From: CAKSQL01 sp045606465
Lineage (GTDB): Bacteria; Bacillota; Clostridia; UBA1381
NCBI GenBank assembly: GCA_045606465.1
Contig: JAZURZ010000087.1
Location: 1 to 44,462 of the forward strand
Direction: 5' to 3'
Length of the DNA: 44,462 nucleotides
Position numbers and translations under genes: made by a program. Position 1 is the first letter of the stretch, and the number at the start of each line of letters is the position of its first letter. Below are positions 1 through 6,488 of this stretch, one piece after another. The notes beneath the pieces are model-generated. The model ran no database searches, had not been told where the DNA came from, and was given only the letters and a program-made list of their open reading frames with translations.

Positions 1-530
1 AAGCATCGCCATGAAAAGCTTTTAAAGTTTTCATCCTTCCATGCAGCAAAAAGCACTGCGAATGAATTTATAACATGTATTGACGGACATACATTTGTGT
101 TTGTATCAAAGCTATATAGCCATTTTACTATACTAATAAAAATATTATCACGCTCAAAATCTGAAGGTCTTAACTCCTGAGATGTGGGATATATTATGTA
201 AATAAGCATAGTAATTATATTTGTAAGCATAATATATTTCATCAAATTTTTAAAAGAGTCCACATTAAAGAAGAATGTGTATGCAACCATTCCTGCCAGA
301 AAAACAAACCAGAAATAATATGGTATAACAAATATTTCACAAAAAGGAATATAGTCATCCAGCGCACTATAAACAACGTTATATTCAAGCTTTAAAATCC
401 TCTCTAAAAAAGGAAAAACAATAGCGTAACCCACCCAGAAAAGCAACATCAATACATGGCAATACTCAGGTGTGTTTAGATTGTTTAATCGAAGCTTTTT
501 ATAATCCACGGTTGGTTCGAGCCACTTCAT
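1..530 (-). CDS. PAP2-family membrane phosphatase, C-terminus cut off by window edge
   Basis: The reading frame opens at an ATG (528-530, minus strand) and runs without a stop to base 1, giving about 176 residues; the C-terminus lies outside the window. The protein is hydrophobic, with several predicted membrane segments (for example around residues 25-45, 70-90 and 95-115). It carries a PxSLH-type signature, CPSIHV, near residue 158, which is the central motif of the PAP2 (phosphatidic acid phosphatase type 2) superfamily. An RP pair lies upstream in the sequence, in TSQELRP. Family members remove phosphate from lipid phosphates or exchange lipid headgroups at the membrane. The start lies 10 bases after the stop of the CrtO-like gene, so it is the third gene of a lipid operon. 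The substrate cannot be read from the sequence. Confidence 0.75.
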   Translation of the reverse strand, partial: MKWLEPTVDYKKLRLNNLNTPEYCHVLMLLFWVGYAIVFPFLERILKLEYNVVYSALDDYIPFCEIFVIPYYFWFVFLAGMVAYTFFFNVDSFKNLMKYIMLTNIITMLIYIIYPTSQELRPSDFERDNIFISIVKWLYSFDTNTNVCPSIHVINSFAVLFAAWKDENFKSFSWRC

Positions 531-540
531 TGTTGTTATT

Positions 541-1026
541 TTAACCCTCACTTTTTTGATATTTTTCTTTTTTCATCATTTTATCACGTATAATCTGCAA
601 GTGCGGACGATTATATCTTTGGACAAGTATAAAAGGCAAATTTCCTATAATGCACAAAATCCACACAACTATTCCTTCTATGCTTTTTTTCCATATCCAA
701 TAATTGCCCACCGAAACTATGCACAATATCCAATGTATAGTTTCTGCAACGCAGGTTTCTTTAATAAGCCTTTGCACATCGTGCAATTTTGCTGTCGGCA
801 TCAACTTTTTAGGGAGAATATTATTCATGATTTTACTCATGTCAATTATCTCACCCTTCCACTTGCGAATATTTAATTTTTCGTATATTTTCCCGCCTTT
901 TTCCCATTTAAACGAAAGGAATGGATACTTATTGTCATCAAACCATTTGCGAGGAAGTGCTGCCCCTATATAAAAGGATATAAGTCCTGTAACTCCTACC
1001 CAAATCATGCTCCACAATAGCTCCAT
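541..1026 (-). CDS. CrtO-like (glycosyl-diaponeurosporenoate acyltransferase family) membrane protein
   Basis: This 161-residue protein has an N-terminal membrane segment (residues 5-25) and two more near residues 95-140. It shows the pattern I recall for the CrtO acyltransferase family: a basic/aromatic block (PRKWF, then FKWEKGGKIYEKL), a WK pair, the segment ETCVAETIHW and a C-terminal QRYNRPHL. In staphylococci CrtO adds the fatty acyl chain of staphyloxanthin, but most clostridial relatives sit in genomes without carotenoid genes, so the substrate here is unknown. No crt genes are in the window. Its ATG overlaps the TAA of the upstream phosphatidyltransferase by one base (TAATG), which suggests translational coupling. 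A polar-lipid or glycolipid acylation role is inferred from the neighbours only. Confidence 0.6.
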   Translation of the reverse strand: MELLWSMIWVGVTGLISFYIGAALPRKWFDDNKYPFLSFKWEKGGKIYEKLNIRKWKGEIIDMSKIMNNILPKKLMPTAKLHDVQRLIKETCVAETIHWILCIVSVGNYWIWKKSIEGIVVWILCIIGNLPFILVQRYNRPHLQIIRDKMMKKEKYQKSEG

Positions 1027-1604
1027 TAAAATGTTTTCTCCTTTCCGATACTAACCAATTCATCATTTCTTTTAAAGTATGCCACAAAATAAGTTATAAG
1101 CGATATTATCATAAAAAATGCACTTATAATTATAAGGAAATTAACAAGCGAGGAAGACGCATCGGGAAAAAGTATAAGAATTATCATGCAAATAAATAAA
1201 ACAGTAGTGCACAACTTTCCGCTGAATTTCGCCCCTTCAAGCATTTTGCCACGTCTTAAATTTATTATTCCCATAACTGCCATAAAACCCTCTTTAATTA
1301 CAAAAAGCAAAAAAAGCATCAACATATTTTTATACTTCAAACCAAGGCAAACCATGAGTGTTCCTTGCGTAAGCTTATCAGCGACTGGATCAAGAATTTT
1401 GCCGAACTTTGAAATCATATTACATCTTCTTGCAATTATTCCATCAGCCATATCAGTAAGTGACGACAAGGCAAGAATTCCTCCCGCCAGCCAATAATCG
1501 CTTATTTTTTCTGCATGTAAATATATGTAAACATATACTGGTATTAACAACAACCTGAATATGCTCAAAAGATTAGGAATTGTTAAAATTTCTTTTTTGT
1601 TCAT
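1026..1604 (-). CDS. CDP-alcohol phosphatidyltransferase family protein (PgsA-like)
   Basis: A 192-residue integral membrane protein with about five or six hydrophobic segments. It contains the complete CDP-alcohol phosphotransferase signature, DG-x2-AR-x8-G-x3-D-x3-D, beginning at DGIIARR and ending at ILDPVAD near residues 52-74. The enzyme class transfers a phosphatidyl group from CDP-diacylglycerol to an alcohol. The N-terminus (KEILTIPNLLSIFRLLLIPV) is typical of PgsA-type phosphatidylglycerophosphate synthases, but cardiolipin- or inositol-type acceptors cannot be excluded. I chose the ATG at 1604 over an in-frame GTG at 1640. The promoter upstream would start transcription near 1652, leaving the GTG almost no leader, whereas the ATG has a purine-rich GGGAAGTGGGAAG ahead of it. 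First gene of the lipid operon. Confidence 0.8.
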   Translation of the reverse strand: MNKKEILTIPNLLSIFRLLLIPVYVYIYLHAEKISDYWLAGGILALSSLTDMADGIIARRCNMISKFGKILDPVADKLTQGTLMVCLGLKYKNMLMLFLLFVIKEGFMAVMGIINLRRGKMLEGAKFSGKLCTTVLFICMIILILFPDASSSLVNFLIIISAFFMIISLITYFVAYFKRNDELVSIGKEKTF

Positions 1605-1658
1605 TCTTCCCACTTCCCTTGTTTTTTGTTTTAAACTCACTAAACAAAACCCTATATT

Positions 1659-1687
1659 ATTATACCTAAATTAAAATATATTGTCAA
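1659..1687 (-). promoter_or_regulatory. Consensus sigma-A promoter of the lipid operon
   Basis: On the minus strand, TTGACA (1682-1687) and TATAAT (1659-1664) are separated by exactly 17 bases. Both hexamers match the housekeeping consensus perfectly. The predicted start near 1652 gives a leader of about 48 bases to the ATG of the phosphatidyltransferase gene. Confidence 0.85.
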
Positions 1688-1728
1688 TAATTCAAAAAAA
1701 TAAAATATATACAAATTATAAATTTTTT

Positions 1729-1778
1729 AAAAAACAACACTGTCCTTTAAAAATGCAATACATTTTCAAAAAACAGTG
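1729..1778 (-). terminator. Rho-independent terminator after the Asn/Gln microprotein gene
   Basis: Read on the minus strand, CACTGT and ACAGTG form an outer stem. An inner AAAATG/CATTTT stem extends it, and it is followed by TTG and a run of T. It lies about 75 bases downstream of the microprotein stop and upstream of the lipid-operon promoter. Confidence 0.6.
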
Positions 1779-1852
1779 CCATTTTTCTTATCTCATTAAT
1801 TGGAGGATATAAACAAAACGAATCCTTTTTTATTTTCTACCTAAATTATGTT

Positions 1853-1975
1853 TTATCTCTTATTTTGTTGATTATCCTTGTTCTGATTGTTTTGGTTGTT
1901 GTTCTGATTGTTATTTTGCTTGTTGTTCTGGTTGTTCTGGTTGTTCTGGTTGTTTTGGTTTTCTTGTCTATTCAT
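1853..1975 (-). CDS. 40-residue Asn/Gln-repeat microprotein, function unknown
   Basis: The frame starts at an ATG (1973-1975) and ends at TAA (1853-1855). It encodes 40 residues, of which about 29 are Asn or Gln. After MNRQE comes a repeating Q-N-N triplet (four units or so), then NKQNNN, QNNN and QNN blocks and a charged end, NKDNQQNKR. There is no hydrophobic stretch, cysteine or signal peptide. A strong ribosome binding site, AAAGGAAGTGA, lies five bases before the ATG, and a terminator follows, which together argue that this is a real gene rather than a chance repeat. It lies 81 bases downstream of the 2-hydroxyacid dehydrogenase and could be read from the same transcript. I do not recognise a family. 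Low-complexity Q/N proteins of this size include some spore proteins, but no specific motif supports that here. Confidence 0.7.
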   Translation of the reverse strand: MNRQENQNNQNNQNNQNNKQNNNQNNNQNNQNKDNQQNKR

Positions 1976-2056
1976 TTTTATCACTTCCTTTCGATAAATA
2001 TTATTGCCTCACAAAACAAATTTTATACAAAAAGGAAAAATTAAAATAATTAAATT

Positions 2057-3004
2057 TTAAACAAGTCTGTTTCTTTTTCCGCCATCAAAAAAGTCTTTTA
2101 TGTTCAATATAACCTCGTCCCTGCAACGCTCCCTTGCCTCATATGCACCCCACGCAAGATGAGGAGTGAATATAACATTTTCTCTGTCCATAATTTTAAA
2201 AAGAGGATTTTCTTCTCTTATGGGCTCTATGCTATAAACATCAGTTCCAAACGCTGCAATTTCTCCATTTTTTATTGCCTCTGCCACTGTCGCCTCATCA
2301 GTAAGAGCTCCTCTTGCCACATTCACAAGCACAGCGGTTTTTTTCATTTTTTCAAGCTCTTTTTTACCTATTATTCCCCTTGTTTCATTTGACAAAGGCA
2401 AATGCAGGCTCACTATATCAGATTTTTCCAAAAGCTCATCAAGGCTTACGCAGTTTACTCCCTGCTTTTTGCTTCGTGAATATGCTAAAATTTCACAACC
2501 CATAGCTTTTGCAATTTCTGCAGTCTTTGCGCCTATATTGCCATATCCCACTATTCCCCATGTTTTTTTGTTCAATTCGCAAAACACAGGAGAAAGACAA
2601 TTCGCAACACCGCTTTTGGTATATTCGCCGTTCTTTACATATTTGTCATAGAATGGAATATGCATAATGAGCGACAACGCCAACGCTATTGTGGTTTGGG
2701 CTACGCTGTCGGTAGAATACCCCGAAACATTGCACACTGCTATATTCAATTTCCTGCAATCTTCTAAATTTACATTGTCATACCCCGTGGCAGTTATGCA
2801 AATCAGTTTTAAATTTTTTGCCCCTTTAAGATTTTCTTCACTAACCTTTACCTTGTTTAAAACTGCCACATCACAATCGGCAAGTCTTTGTTCTACCTGC
2901 TCAGGCAAGGTTGTGTTGTAAATATAAACCTCTCCCAATTCAGAAAAAGGCGACAAATCCAGGTCTTTTCCAAGGGTGTCTGCATCAAGTACCACTATTT
3001 TCAT
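2057..3004 (-). CDS. NAD-dependent D-2-hydroxyacid dehydrogenase
   Basis: The 315-residue protein has the two-domain layout of D-isomer-specific 2-hydroxyacid dehydrogenases. The Rossmann motif GYGNIG lies near residue 153 in TWGIVGYGNIGAKTAEI. The catalytic Arg is in VNVARGAL (near 230), the catalytic Glu in the segment DVYSIEP (near 258) and the catalytic His in FTPHLAWG (near 280). The length is normal for the family. Members reduce 2-keto acids such as hydroxypyruvate or phenylpyruvate; the Leu/Ala-rich active-site region resembles glycerate/hydroxypyruvate-type enzymes, but the substrate is not certain. It starts 23 bases after the pyk stop, with GAAAGG upstream, so it is probably the last gene of the dnaE-pfkA-pyk run. 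Confidence 0.88.
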   Translation of the reverse strand: MKIVVLDADTLGKDLDLSPFSELGEVYIYNTTLPEQVEQRLADCDVAVLNKVKVSEENLKGAKNLKLICITATGYDNVNLEDCRKLNIAVCNVSGYSTDSVAQTTIALALSLIMHIPFYDKYVKNGEYTKSGVANCLSPVFCELNKKTWGIVGYGNIGAKTAEIAKAMGCEILAYSRSKKQGVNCVSLDELLEKSDIVSLHLPLSNETRGIIGKKELEKMKKTAVLVNVARGALTDEATVAEAIKNGEIAAFGTDVYSIEPIREENPLFKIMDRENVIFTPHLAWGAYEARERCRDEVILNIKDFFDGGKRNRLV

Positions 3005-3027
3005 ATAAAAACCAACCTTTCTTGAGT

Positions 3028-4782
3028 TTATTTGTTTTTATCCCATCCATTATATACATGACCATGGACCCCGTCCATTGTTACAACCGTTCCGCTATTT
3101 AAAATTTGTGTTGCGCCTTTGGCACCTATAATTACCGGGATATCAAGTGCCATGCCAATAATTGCAGCATTATCTCCTCTTTCCTCGCATACTATACCTG
3201 ACGCTTTTTTTAAGTATGGCACCATTTCCTTTGTAGTATTTTTGGTTACCACAATATCTCCAGTCTTAAATCTTCCCCTTAAATCTTCAATAGACCTTAC
3301 AACACAAACCTCGGCAGTTTTTTCAATTTTATTTATGCCCTCACCGCTGACAAGAATATGTCCCACCAGATGAACCTTAATAATATTTGTAGTTCCGCTT
3401 ACTCCCAATGGCGTCCCGCCTGTAATTACCACCAAATCCCCTGTCTTTAAAAGATTGGTTTTGACTGCGCACTCGACAGCGTGGTCAAACAACTCATCAC
3501 TATTTTCCTTTAAATCACTGATTATGGGAACAACTCCCCAGGAAAGATTAAGCTGGCGTCGAATTTTTTCATTCATTGTAGTTGCAATTATGGGGCAATT
3601 CGGTCGGAATTTTGAAATCATATGAGCAGTTCCGCCGCCAAATGTCAATGCAATAATTGCCGCTGCATTCAAATCATGTGCTGTGGTGCAGCTTGCATGA
3701 GAAAGAGCATTTGTTACGTCCATATTTTTAGTGTTAAAATCGGTATTATGTGAAAGCCTTTTTATATAATCTATATCCCTCTCAGTACGCTCTGCAATCA
3801 TTGCCATGGTCTTGACGCTCTCTACAGGATATTTCCCTATGGCAGTCTCTCCCGAAAGCATAATTGCGCTTGTTCCGTCATAAATAGCATTTGCAACGTC
3901 GGTGGTTTCTGCACGTGTGGGACGATGATTTCTTATCATGGAATCTAACATCTGAGTTGCAGTTATAACCACCTTTCCTGAATGATAGGTCTTTTTTATT
4001 ATCTTTTTCTGATAGACAGGTACATCCTCAAGAGGAATTTCCACACCCATATCTCCTCTTGCAACCATGACACCGTCACTTGCCTTTATGATAGCATCTA
4101 TATTACAAACACCCTCATAATTTTCTATCTTGGCAATTATTCTTATGTTTTCGCCGCCATTTTTATTCAAAAGATTTCTTATCTGCAAAACATCCTCGTG
4201 GTTTCTCACAAACGATGCAGCTATAAAATCAACATCTTCTTTAATTCCAAATAAAATATCATCTATATCCTTTTGGCTCATATATGGCATTTTTAAGGAC
4301 ACATTTGGAACATTTAAGCTTTTGGAATTAAAAACTGTTCCGCCGCTTTTAATTTCGCACACTATGCGGTCACTTTTTACACTTACAGCCTCAAGTTCTA
4401 TAAGTCCGTCATCAATTAAAAGTGTTGTTCCTGCCTTTATATCCTTCACAAGGTCTTTATAGGTTATGCTTACTTTTGTTTCATCACCCTCTACATCGGT
4501 AGTGCAAATGGTGAATTTTTCACCTTCGACAAGCTTGGCACTGCCATTTTTGAAGCTTTTAAGTCTTATTTCGGGTCCTTTTGTGTCCAAAAGTATGGCA
4601 ACAGGAACATCAAGCTCCTCTCGAATTTTTTTTATTTTCTTTATACGCTCAAGGCTCTCCTCATGAGTACCATGCGAAAAATTAAGTCGTGCAACGTCCA
4701 TACCAGAAAGCATTAGGTCTCGTAAAACATTTTCATCATCTGTGGCAGGTCCCATTGTGCAAATTATTTTTGTCTTTCTCAT
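3028..4782 (-). CDS. pyk: Pyruvate kinase with C-terminal PEP-utilizer-like domain
   Basis: Pyruvate kinase converts phosphoenolpyruvate and ADP to pyruvate and ATP in glycolysis. The 584-residue protein opens with RKTKIICTMGPA and has the substrate region LNFSHGTHEE. The active-site signature IIAKIENYEGV carries the catalytic Lys, and ARGDMGVEIP and MLSGETAIGKYP follow. After the core (to about residue 475) comes an extra domain like the mobile PEP-utilizer domain found in Bacillus-type enzymes. In that domain the usual S-H-A-A context of the phosphohistidine reads GDNAA (near residue 536), so the phosphate-accepting His is absent. The start is ATG 4782 with AGGAGG eight or nine bases upstream. 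A longer in-frame opening to 4827 is rejected because it runs through a terminator hairpin. Confidence 0.95.
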   Translation of the reverse strand: MRKTKIICTMGPATDDENVLRDLMLSGMDVARLNFSHGTHEESLERIKKIKKIREELDVPVAILLDTKGPEIRLKSFKNGSAKLVEGEKFTICTTDVEGDETKVSITYKDLVKDIKAGTTLLIDDGLIELEAVSVKSDRIVCEIKSGGTVFNSKSLNVPNVSLKMPYMSQKDIDDILFGIKEDVDFIAASFVRNHEDVLQIRNLLNKNGGENIRIIAKIENYEGVCNIDAIIKASDGVMVARGDMGVEIPLEDVPVYQKKIIKKTYHSGKVVITATQMLDSMIRNHRPTRAETTDVANAIYDGTSAIMLSGETAIGKYPVESVKTMAMIAERTERDIDYIKRLSHNTDFNTKNMDVTNALSHASCTTAHDLNAAAIIALTFGGGTAHMISKFRPNCPIIATTMNEKIRRQLNLSWGVVPIISDLKENSDELFDHAVECAVKTNLLKTGDLVVITGGTPLGVSGTTNIIKVHLVGHILVSGEGINKIEKTAEVCVVRSIEDLRGRFKTGDIVVTKNTTKEMVPYLKKASGIVCEERGDNAAIIGMALDIPVIIGAKGATQILNSGTVVTMDGVHGHVYNGWDKNK

Positions 4783-4803
4783 TTTTCCTCCTATAATTAC
4801 ACT

Positions 4804-4852
4804 AAAAAAACGGATGTTGCAAAGCACTTTAATTTTGGTACCTGCAACACCC
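4804..4852 (-). terminator. Terminator/attenuator hairpin between pfkA and pyk
   Basis: On the minus strand GGGTGTTGCA (4843-4852) pairs with TGCAACATCC (4812-4821), ten pairs including one G-U, with a 21-base loop. It is followed by G and seven T. No strong promoter is visible between it and pyk, so it may give partial termination and lower pyk expression relative to pfkA. Confidence 0.65.
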
Positions 4853-4858
4853 TTTTCA

Positions 4859-5830
4859 TTACACCGATAATTTCCTTGACAACTCTACCAATTCCATGGA
4901 AATGTTTTTCTTCATGGCAAGACCTTCTTCAATGTCAACATCAACAATTTTACTATTCTGCATACAAACTATTCTGTTGCTCTTACCCTCTATAAGAAGC
5001 TCAACTGCACGTCCTCCCATATTACTTGCAATAACACGGTCACGTACTGTCGGTCTTCCTCCTCTTTGAATGTGTCCAAGAACTGTGGCTCTACTTTCAA
5101 TTCCTGTTTTTTCCTGAATTTTTTTCGCTATTTCTTCAACTCCGCCGATACCCTCAGCAACCACAACTATATTATGCTTTCTACCTCTTGCTTTTCCCTC
5201 AAGGATAGGGCGCAAAACATCGTTGTCAAAATCATATTCCACCTCAGGCATCAAAACAACCTCTGCGCCACAGGCAATAGCCGAATTAATTGCGATATAT
5301 CCTGCGTGTCTGCCCATGACTTCAATAACCGAGCAACGTTCATGGCTCGATGATGTGTCACGAAGCTTATCAACAGCATCTATAACAGTGTTAAGGCAAG
5401 TATCAAAGCCAATGGTATATTCACTGCAGGCAATATCGTTATCTATTGTGCCGGGTATAGCTATAGTGGGAACTCCCTCTCTGCACAAATCTCTTGCGCC
5501 TCTGAAGGAACCATCGCCACCTATTACAACAAGTCCGTCAAGTCCTGCCGCCTTTGCATTTCTAACCGCCTTTTTTACGCCTGCAGGCTCTTTAAATTCA
5601 AGACAGCGTGCAGTATGCAAAATTGTGCCTCCCTTTTGAAGAGTTTCGCCGACGCTTCTTGCAAACATAGGCTCCATATCATTATTTATAAGACCATTAT
5701 AACCATGATATATACCAACAACCTCTATTTCATGATAGCATGCAACCCTTACAACCGCTCTTATTGCAGCGTTCATTCCCGGAGCATCGCCTCCGCTTGT
5801 CAATACGCCTATTTTCCTGACTTGTGTCAT
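4859..5830 (-). CDS. pfkA: ATP-dependent 6-phosphofructokinase
   Basis: This enzyme phosphorylates fructose 6-phosphate to fructose 1,6-bisphosphate, the committed step of glycolysis. The 323-residue length matches bacterial PfkA (about 320). Visible motifs are GVLTSGGDAPGMNAAIR at residues 8-24, the ATP-site GGDGSFRGA near 103, the catalytic PGTIDNDI near 126, EVMGRHAGYIA near 168, and the C-terminal GGRPTVRDRVIAS. The Gly104-type residue (GGDGS) and the Asp in TIDNDI indicate an ATP-dependent rather than pyrophosphate-dependent enzyme. The order dnaE-(small gene)-pfkA-pyk is a common clostridial arrangement. An AAGGGAAG ribosome binding site precedes the ATG. Confidence 0.96.
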   Translation of the reverse strand: MTQVRKIGVLTSGGDAPGMNAAIRAVVRVACYHEIEVVGIYHGYNGLINNDMEPMFARSVGETLQKGGTILHTARCLEFKEPAGVKKAVRNAKAAGLDGLVVIGGDGSFRGARDLCREGVPTIAIPGTIDNDIACSEYTIGFDTCLNTVIDAVDKLRDTSSSHERCSVIEVMGRHAGYIAINSAIACGAEVVLMPEVEYDFDNDVLRPILEGKARGRKHNIVVVAEGIGGVEEIAKKIQEKTGIESRATVLGHIQRGGRPTVRDRVIASNMGGRAVELLIEGKSNRIVCMQNSKIVDVDIEEGLAMKKNISMELVELSRKLSV

Positions 5831-5885
5831 AAAATTAATCTTCCCTTCGCCATAAAATTCATTTGTAGATAAAAAATATATTAAT

Positions 5886-6077
5886 TTAAAGTTCTGTTTC
5901 TAATATTAAATCGTGTGCCATGCAAACCTCGCTTGCAGGAACAAGTATTTCATAGCAAAAATCCTCTTCATTTTTTTTAAAAGAGCGCACCTTTGTTATG
6001 ATATTATTATCTTCTATTATTTTTTTTATTTGCTCAAAAGCTTCTCTGCTCTGAGCCACGCAAATAACAGTCCACAT
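5886..6077 (-). CDS. Small conserved protein, DUF2007-like, function unknown
   Basis: A 63-residue soluble protein: WTVICVAQ, then a helix-rich AFEQIKKIIEDNNI, a middle strand region, and the ending YEILVPASEVCMAHDLI. The beta-alpha-beta-beta-alpha pattern with the closing YEI-x-VP-x-SE-x-x-x-A resembles the small ferredoxin-fold proteins called DUF2007 or 'putative signal transducing protein'. A similar small gene between dnaE and pfkA occurs, as I recall, in other clostridia. It lies 55 bases upstream of pfkA and 34 bases downstream of mtrB. A weak AAAGGGG lies about 14 bases before the ATG. Confidence 0.65.
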   Translation of the reverse strand: MWTVICVAQSREAFEQIKKIIEDNNIITKVRSFKKNEEDFCYEILVPASEVCMAHDLILETEL

Positions 6078-6111
6078 ATACTTTTAATACCCCTTTTTTA
6101 TAAGTAAAGCT

Positions 6112-6342
6112 TTATTCTCCTGAACGCAAAATACCATGCTTTGTGTATATTTCGGCACTTCCATTAATTTTTATTGCAGAAGTAAACTCTGTAAACTGCG
6201 CAATATACACCTCGCCTGCATTGAGCTTTTCAGTATGATGAAATCTGGTATTTGAGCCTCTTGTGAGTCCCATTATATTTACGCCATCTGACAATGCCTT
6301 TATTGCAACATAGTCTGTGCCGCCAATTTCTTCCTTATCCAA
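6112..6342 (-). CDS. mtrB: TRAP family (trp RNA-binding attenuation protein)
   Basis: This is a clear homologue of Bacillus subtilis TRAP, an 11-subunit ring that binds tryptophan and then wraps (G/U)AG-repeat RNA to repress trp genes. Shared blocks include DGVNIMGLTRG, RFHHTEKL, GEVYIAQFTE and TSAIK. I chose a TTG start at 6342. It has AGGAG nine bases upstream and gives 76 residues, against 75 in B. subtilis; a longer TTG start at 6384 would add 14 residues. Of the three basic RNA-contact residues known in B. subtilis (Lys37, Lys56, Arg58), the first two are kept (Lys39, Lys58 here), but the third is Asn60. The His51-equivalent near the tryptophan pocket is Phe53. No anti-TRAP gene or trp gene is in the window. 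Confidence 0.88.
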   Translation of the reverse strand: MDKEEIGGTDYVAIKALSDGVNIMGLTRGSNTRFHHTEKLNAGEVYIAQFTEFTSAIKINGSAEIYTKHGILRSGE

Positions 6343-6400
6343 AGCTATCAACTCCTGACTTTTTTTTAAAAACCTCTTAATCAATTCTTCACCAGTGTAT

Positions 6401-6429
6401 ATTTTACTCTAAAACTTCAAAAAAAGCAA
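6401..6429 (-). promoter_or_regulatory. Candidate promoter upstream of mtrB
   Basis: TTGCTT (6424-6429) and TAAAAT (6401-6406) on the minus strand are 17 bases apart, in the 104-base gap after dnaE. The -10 hexamer is good and the -35 is only moderate. It would let mtrB, the small gene and pfkA be transcribed independently of dnaE. Confidence 0.45.
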
Positions 6430-6488
6430 TAGATTTTACCAAAGTTTTAAAAATAATCATGTTTTTTAAAAAAGCATGGAAACCTTTC

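Noticed and set aside
512..521. GGTTCGAGCC resembling a tRNA T-loop
   Set aside because: It lies inside the PAP2 coding frame near its start, and no acceptor, D-arm or anticodon arm can be folded around it.
1605..1640. GTG start 12 codons upstream for the phosphatidyltransferase
   Set aside because: The perfect promoter at 1659-1687 would start the mRNA near 1652, leaving the GTG with almost no leader or ribosome binding site.
1875..1960. Triplet-like repeat as a possible CRISPR or non-coding satellite
   Set aside because: The units are in-frame AAC/CAG codons of a short gene with a strong ribosome binding site; there are no spacers.
4783..4827. 15-residue N-terminal extension of pyruvate kinase
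   Set aside because: It would run through the terminator stem, and the ATG at 4782 has an ideal AGGAGG.
6343..6384. Longer TRAP start at TTG 6384
   Set aside because: It adds a 14-residue basic leader absent from known TRAPs; TTG 6342 has a better AGGAG and gives the family's normal length. It is not fully excluded.
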